From NCBI GenBank assembly GCA_021234155.1, contig JAJEKV010000038.1, positions 11,057,190-11,121,189 on the forward strand: 64,000 bases of DNA. The letters run 5' to 3'. This document shows, piece after piece, positions 58,054 to 64,000 of the stretch. Positions within the stretch are counted from its first letter, which is position 1. Each line of letters starts with the position of its first letter. The notes beneath the pieces were generated by a model, which had not been told where the DNA came from, made no database searches, and saw only the letters and a program-made list of their open reading frames with translations. The position numbers and the translations under genes are program-made. The stretch is from Isoetes taiwanensis (Eukaryota; Streptophyta; Lycopodiopsida; Isoetales; Isoetaceae).

Positions 58054-58734
58054 AGAACAACAAGGCCACTAAGGCCAGCCCTTGCCCTTGCTCTTGCCCT
58101 CACCATCGGCATCGCCATCGCCAGTTGGAAGGAAAAGAAGGTCGCCATAGCCGGAAAGAGGTCGTTATAGCCAGAAGGAAGGAGAAGGCCGGAAGGAAAG
58201 GTGCAGGCACGACCCAAGGCGGGAAGGCTGACAACCAATAGGATGATACTACGAGGATCACAATCCAAACCGTTCATCGGCGCCAAACTCTGGTCTGTTC
58301 ATCTCGGCCAAAAAAAAAACCTATACTACAATTTACTTTCGACCTATACTACAATTTATTTTTGACGTTGTAGTTAGGTATAATGTCCCCCAATGAATAT
58401 TACTTGGGGACACTTTCCAATGTAAAGGGTCGGGGTTGGGGAGAGGGGGGGGTTCCTTCACCATAGCTTCCACCGGCCATAACTTCCACCTTTCAGCTCG
58501 GTGCCGCCTCTATACACCCTTCGATGTTGCCATAGCTTGGCGACATATAGAAAGGCAGGCCAAACAGGCGTTGTCGGCCCGCTCGCCAGAGCTCTGTGTT
58601 GAACAGAGTCCGTCCACCCTAGCCAGAGCTTGGAATTAAACAGGGTCCGTCGCGAAGGGTATTTCTTGCAATCTCCATGAAATGAGTGGAGAAAATTGAA
58701 ATTTGCAAAAGTTGACATGCACATGATGATGTGC

Positions 58735-60050
58735 ATGCCATTGGTGATATGTCATACGAAGCAAGCAAGACAAACTTCTGACTAGGCCAAAAATATAAAA
58801 ATGTGCAACTTTGATTTCCCATGGGGTGATGTGGCAAATTTTTGGTGACATGGCAAGATATGGGTGATGTGGACATGATGATGACTATGCAAGCTTTCGG
58901 CATGTTTGTCTCCTTCTCGATGCAAAAAATGTAGGGTTCACATTATGGGATGCTTCCCTTGCCATAAGTGGTTAGGATTGTACAGCGCATGCCGTTACCC
59001 TTGTGGCACCAACAAATAGCATGGAAAAGATGGTGTGGCACTCTGAGTGGTGATATGGCATGCCAAGTAAGCAATTCCAAGTTTTGACTAGGCCAAAAAT
59101 GAAAAGATATCCATTTCTGAAGTTTTCATTTGATGATGTTTGGGTGACATGACAAGATGGTGGTGACGTGGACATGTAATAGAACGAAATTCCATTTTCC
59201 CTGTTGTGATTACATGGACGACTCGTGAAGGGAGTGTGTTGTTGAATCTCGTGAGTCCAAATTGAGGGCTTCTAATTCCGCAACATTTCAAACATACTAG
59301 AAGGAAAGGAAATGAATATCACAAGGTTATGTTCATGTCCAATAATACGGGCATCTACACAAGGCAAACTTGTGGACCATGATATGATCAATCCTTGGTC
59401 CTTTGTACTTCTAGAAAGATTCTCTAGATAACTATTGAAACATTCTTTACAAAGTCAAGTCTACAAACCCATAATGCTCAACATGCCAATATGGCTCAAA
59501 ACACGCCACCTAGGCTCCAACATGCCACCTAGGCTCCAACATGCCAAGGTGGCTCAACCATGCCACGTGGGCTCCAACGTGCCAAGGTGGCTCAAACATG
59601 CCACCTAGGTGCCACATGGTGGCTCAAACATGCCACGTGGCCTCGAACATGCCACCTAGGCTCCAACATGCCAAGGTGGCTCAAACATGCCATGTGGGCT
59701 CCATCGTGCCGCCTAGACTCCAACATGAGGCTCAAACATGCCACCTAGGCTCCAACATACCAAGGTGGCTCAACCATATGCCACGTGGGGTTAAAAAATG
59801 CCACGTACGCTCCAACATGACTCCTAGGCTCCAACATGATAAGGTGGCTCAGGCATGACACCTAGCCACCAATATGCCACCTAGGCCACCTAGGCACTCC
59901 AAATGGTGACATGGCATGCCAAGTAAGCAAGGTCAAGTTTTGACTAGGCCAAAAATGAAAAGATGTCAATCTTTGATCTTTTCGTTGGGTGATGTTGGTA
60001 AATTTTGGGTGACATGGCTAGATGATGGTGACATGGATATGATGACTAGG
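58735..60050. repeat. Three direct copies of a ~150-bp unit
   Basis: A unit with (G)GTGA-ATGGCATGCCAAGTAAGC, then TTTTGACTAGGCCAAAAATG, then GGTGACATG-C-AGATG-TGGTGA-TGGA occurs at about 58740-58885, 59040-59175 and 59903-60035. The third copy is inside the left arm of the foldback element and has an inverted partner at about 62480-62630, so the element carries or spreads a pre-existing repeat. Confidence 0.8.
59482..59895. repeat. Left terminal array, CATGCCACCTAGGCTCCAA units
   Basis: About twenty ~19-bp half-units alternate between ACATGCCACCTAGGCTCCA and ACATGCCAAGGTGGCTCAA. It forms the outer end of the left arm; its inverted, expanded counterpart is at 62632-63665. The periodic open frames seen in it are by-products of the repeat. 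Confidence 0.92.
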
Positions 60051-60479
60051 ACTTTATGCAAGAAATATGATAAACCTTTGAAATTTTTGGTAGAGGAGTT
60101 TGGCAAGGGATAGAATAGAGGGATCTTGAAGAACTTAAAGCGCTGACACCCTTCCCCAAATCGAACCAGGCCAGGACTTTGCGCGGCTTCCTCACCAGAG
60201 GGGAGAGGCCAGACCCTAGAAAATGGACCTCAGAAAGGTTGTCGAGGCAGCCCTTCTGTCGGGTGCCTCCCGGGAGAGCAAATGCCAATGCCCCTTCCCT
60301 TCCCTCCCCCTCCCCCCTCCCCGGAGCTCAATTTTCCTATCCGTCGTTGAGTTTGCCATTCAAGTAACCTACTTCGAGCAGGCTAAAAAAAATCCAAGAT
60401 CTGTCCTGGAGAACTTATCAAACCACGAAGCATCTCGCGGGTTGACCGCGTAGAAAACTAAGTGTTTTGTCGTTCGGGT

Positions 60480-60912
60480 AGTACAAAGGCTCTAGAATGG
60501 AGATTCGACTTTGCCATGTCGTCCGGAATGGCGAAACTACCCCAGGAACCAAGTTACATGGTCATTTTTGGCAACGAAAGAAACATGAACCCTCTACATA
60601 GCAGTATTCCATAGCCACCTCCTAGGCCAATTGACTACGAACGTGTTGGATATCAGTTACTTTGGTGCTTCTTGAAGAAGGGGTGGTCTTCTGCCCACGA
60701 AACTTGGTCTCCAGGGTAAAGTCGACATTTTGAGTCCATTGGCAGAGTCAGTTCACAATTCGAGAGTGGGAGAGTTGCCCGTCCGTGGCCAGGGGTCTTC
60801 CAGAGAGGACCTCTGGGGCGAACTGCGTCCGGAAGGCTTTAAGGGTACGTCTTCTAGCATCAACACCCTCCCTCTATGTGATGATATTGTGAAAGATCCT
60901 GGTCCAATATGA
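60480..60912 (+). pseudogene. Unidentified reading frame, left arm copy
   Basis: The + strand reads WRFDFAMSSGMAKLPQEPSY, then a stop after NPLHSSIP, PPPRPIDYERVGYQLLWCFL, KKGWSSAHETWSPG and a stop. A frame shifted by one continues KVDILSPLAESVHNSRVGEL ... GTSSSINTLPLCDDI (end 60912). The right arm encodes the same protein-like sequence on the minus strand (62091-61641). I do not recognise a family. Retention of long matching frames in both arms could reflect an ancestral gene captured before the arms were duplicated. Confidence 0.35.
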
Positions 60913-61640
60913 CTAGGATAAGGCCTCTGAAATATAAACCTTGTATGCTGCTAGGTTATTGAAGGGTTTACGTTATAGAGGTCGAGTTTTAGTCGGTTGC
61001 ACTTGGGAAATGGTAGAGAAGCTGCAGCTGGAAACGCGAAGCAATAGGAACTGATGGAATGGGGTTTGGATTTATCCTCTTCTCAGTGTGGCAATTAGAA
61101 ATCAAGAGCACCTTTTGCAGTAGCAAAATTATTTGGATCATTCGGGATGGCCAATAGATCTGAACTCTGCTATTTCAGTGCCATGGCTCTGCATGCATGT
61201 CTAGAAAAGGTGCACTAGTTATCCAAGAAAATGACCACATTTTGGTCTCCGAAACTTAAACCCTACAATAACTTAGCAACACACAGGGTTTATGTTTCGG
61301 AGGCCAAAACGTGGTCATTTTCTTAGATAACTAGGTGCATCTTTTTTGAACATGCATGCGGAGCCATTGCAACTGAAATAACAGAGTTTGGATCTATTGA
61401 CCATCCCGAATGATTCCAAACAATTTTGCTACTGCAAAAGGTGCTCTTGACTTCTAATTGCCACACTGGGAGGAAGATAAATCCAAATCCCATTCCCTCA
61501 GTTCCTATTGCTTCACATTTTCAACTGCAGCTTCTTGATCATGTCCCAAGTGTAAGCGACTAAAACTCGGTCTCCATAACAACAAACCTTTCAATAACCT
61601 AGCAACACACAGGGTTTACATTTCGGAGGCCGTATCCTAG

Positions 61641-62091
61641 TCAGATTCGACCAGGATCTTGCATAATGTCATCATGTAGAGGGAGGGTGTTGATGCCAGA
61701 AGAGGGACCCTTAAAACCTTCCGGAAGCAGTTCGCCCCAAAGGTCCTCTCTCGAAGGCCCCTGGCCATGGACGGGCAATTCTCCCACTCCGGAACTGTGA
61801 ACTGACTCTGCCAATGGACTCAAAATATCAACTTTACCCTGGGGACCAAGTTTCATGGGCAGAAGACCACCCCTTCTCTAAGAAGCACCAAAGTAGCTCA
61901 CGTCCAACATGTTCGTAGTCAATTGGCCTAGGAGGTGGCTGTGGAATACCGCTATGTAGAGGGTTCGTGTTTTTTTTGTTGTCAAAAATGACCATGTAAC
62001 TTGGTCCATGGGGTAATTTCGCCATTCCGGACGACATGGCGAAGTCAAATCTCCATTCCAGAGCCTTTGTACTGCCCGAATGACAAAACAC
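61641..62091 (-). pseudogene. Unidentified reading frame, right arm copy
   Basis: The minus-strand mirror of 60480-60912. It is uninterrupted from the start codon region at 62091 through WRFDFAMSSGMAKLPHGPSY, PQPPPRPIDYEHVGRELLWC and KGWSSAHETWSPG, then shifts by one frame into KVDILSPLAESVHSSGVGEL ... GPSSGINTLPLHDDI (stop at 61641). The internal stop of the left copy is absent here (Q in its place), so this copy is closer to the ancestral frame. The overlap of the two frames at WSPG/QGKVD is the same in both arms. Function unknown. Confidence 0.4.
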
Positions 62092-62631
62092 TTGGTTTTC
62101 TACGCGGTCAACCCACAGGATGCTTCGTGGTTTGATAAGTTCTACCGGACGGATCTTGGGATTTTTTGAGTATGCTCGAAGCAGGTTATTTGAATGACGG
62201 ATTCAACGGTCGGATAGGAAAATTGAGCTCCGGGGGGGGGGGGAGGAGAATTGGCATTTGCCCTCCCAGAGGAGCGCTGATAGGAAAGGCTGCCTCGACA
62301 ACCTTTCTGAGGTCCATCTCCTTGAATCTGGCCTCTCCCCTCTGGTAGAAAGCTGCGCAAAGTCCTGGCCTAGTTCGATTTAGGGAAGGGTGTCAGCGCT
62401 TTAAGTTCTTCAAGATCCCTCTATTCTATCCCTTGCCAAACTCCTCTACAAAAATTTCAAAGGTTATCATATTTCTTGCATAAAGTCCTAATCCATGTCA
62501 CCATCATCTAGCCATGTCACCTAAAATTTGCCAACATCATCCAATGAAAAGACCAAAGATGGACATGTTTTCATTTTTGGCCTAGTCAAAACTTGGCCTT
62601 GCTTACTTGGCATGCCATGTCACCACTTGGG

Positions 62632-63665
62632 GGTGCCTAGGTGGCATGCTCGAGCCTAGGTGGCATGCCTGAGCCACCTTGGATGTTGGAGCCTAGATGG
62701 CATGTTGGAGCCTGCGTGGCATGTTGGAGCCACCTTGGCATGTTTGAGCCTAGGTGGCATGTTGGAGCCTGCGTGGCATGCTTGAGCCACCTTGGCATGT
62801 TGGAGCCCACGTGGCATGTTTGAGCCACCTTGGCAAGTTGGAGCATAGGTGGCATGTTAGAGCCCGCGTGGCATGTTTGAGCATGTTGGCCTAGGTGGCA
62901 TGTTGGAGCCACCTTGGCATTTTTGAGACTAGGTGGCATGTTTGAGCCACCCTTGGCATGTTGGAGCCTAGAAGGCACGTTGGAGACCGCGTGGCTAAAT
63001 GGCATGTTGGAGCCTGCATGGCATGTTTGAGCCTAGGTGGCATGTTTGAGCCACCTAGGAATGTTGGAGCCTAGGTGGCATGTTGGAGCCCACGTGGCAT
63101 ATTTGAGCCACCTTGGCAAGTTGGAGCATAGGTGGCATGTTGGAGCCCGCTTGGCATGTTTGAGCACGTTGGAGCCTTGTTGGCATGTTTGAGCCATTTT
63201 GTCATGTTGGAGCCTAGGTGGCATGTTGGAGCCACCTTGGCATGTTTGAGCCTAGGTGGCATATTAGAGCCACCTTGGCATGTTGGAGCCGACGTGGCAT
63301 GTTTGAGACACCTTGGCATGTTGGAGCCTAGATGGCATGTTGGAGCCTAGGTTGCATGTTTGAGCCTAGGTGGCATGTTGGAGCCCACGTGGCATGTTTG
63401 AGCCACCTTGGCATGTTGGAGCCTAGGTGGCATGTTGAAGCCCATGTGGCATGTTTGAGCCACCTTGTCATGTTGGAGCCTAGGTGGCATGTTGTGAGCC
63501 ACCTTGGCATGTTGGAGCCTAGGTGGCATGTTGGTGCCCACGTGGCATGTTTGAGCCACCTTGGCATGTTTGAGCCTAGGGCATGTTAGAGCCACGGTGG
63601 CATGTTGGAGCCTAGCTGGCATGTTTGAGCCAACTTGGCATATTTAAGCCTAGGTGGCATGTTGT
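62632..63665. repeat. Right terminal array, ~19-bp units, expanded
   Basis: About fifty half-units alternate between TAGGTGGCATGTTGGAGCC and ACCTTGGCATGTTTGAGCC, with GCGTGGCATG/ACGTGGCATG variants. It is the inverted counterpart of 59482-59895 and about 2.5 times longer, suggesting expansion by unequal exchange or slippage after element formation. Confidence 0.93.
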
Positions 63666-63746
63666 GTGTTTTCAACTCCTGCAAGTCTGAATGGGACCCG
63701 AGATCATGTGCATATGCTCAAAAAATGGATTTGAGGCATAAAAAAG

Positions 63747-63991
<245 letters not shown>

Positions 63992-64000
63992 CATATAGAG

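Larger units (their letters stand above)
59478..63665. mobile_element. Giant foldback element (4.2-kb near-palindrome)
   Basis: The left arm (59478-61264) and right arm (61285-63665) are reverse complements over their length. The spacer is 20 nt (61265-61284). Examples of matched blocks are GAACTTAAAGCGCTGACACC (60133) with its complement near 62385-62405, and the block ending TAAACCCT (61264) with the block starting AGGGTTTA (61285). Divergence between arms is moderate, so they are not under continuing gene conversion or are old. Arm lengths differ because the outer tandem arrays differ (about 0.4 against 1.0 kb). The structure fits Foldback/long-TIR Mutator-like elements with subterminal repeats. 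No transposase is encoded. Confidence 0.88.

Noticed and set aside
59541-59858. Open frame of repeating HATWAPTCHLGSNMPRWLK type
   Set aside because: It is a translation of the 19-bp tandem array. Similar frames occur on both strands and in the right array, so there is no sign of coding selection.
62637-63622. Long open frames in the right array on both strands
   Set aside because: Same reason: periodic repeat without stops in several frames.

Overview
This window is nuclear DNA of a land plant. The evidence is spliced plant genes with canonical GT/AG introns (a complete laccase; transportin-, MLO- and RING-type fragments), a fragment resembling plastid tRNA-His, and a dense load of plant-type transposons. 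I cannot fix the lineage from sequence alone. A seedless plant or gymnosperm would fit, but this is a guess.

Only one gene looks intact: a six-exon laccase on the + strand (23285-25507, 568 residues, signal peptide, all copper-binding motifs). Just upstream, on the opposite strand, lie two decayed laccase copies (about 21285-21975 and 22085-22460), so this is the remnant of a local laccase family. The other protein-coding pieces are parts of genes or of transposons. They include a Crypton-like tyrosine-recombinase fragment (1882-2793), an M23-peptidase-like exon (4146-4328), transportin exons (31490-32857) beside MLO C-terminal exons (34865-35462), a RING-E3-like N-terminal piece (53580-54054), and copia, LINE and DDE-transposase remnants.

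Layout. 1-7.2 kb: palindrome array, tyrosine-recombinase fragment, M23-like exon, plastid-trnH-like fragment and GC-rich hairpins. 7.25-10.43 kb: a minus-strand Helitron. 11.76-13.29 kb: a probable solo LTR. 13.38-19.82 kb: a full-length but decayed LINE with a 17-bp target-site duplication and a MITE inside its reverse transcriptase. 20-26 kb: a foldback hairpin and the laccase cluster. 27.5 kb: a copia fragment. 31.5-35.5 kb: transportin and MLO fragments joined in the same orientation with introns retained. 39.7 kb: a LINE fragment. 40.7-56.0 kb: Helitron-dominated DNA, with minus-strand elements abutting exactly at 49812/49813 and 52841/52842, a plus-strand Helitron end at 45625, and a partial DDE transposase with a GGAAACCCTTCC array (46.2-48.3 kb). 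57-59.5 kb: tandem and dispersed repeats. 59.48-63.67 kb: a giant inverted repeat, arms about 1.8 and 2.4 kb and only a 20-nt spacer, with tandem arrays at its ends. 63.75-64.0 kb: a long CT microsatellite.

The strongest unusual signals are the Crypton-like recombinase in a plant, the giant foldback element with mirror-image reading frames, the end-to-end Helitrons with gene pieces, the regularly spaced GTGTATTC-NN-GAATACAC palindromes, and a window-wide excess of short two-copy tandem duplications of about 20-70 bp. No coordinated pathway can be inferred. Apart from the laccase cluster, the gene pieces look unrelated and transposon-associated.
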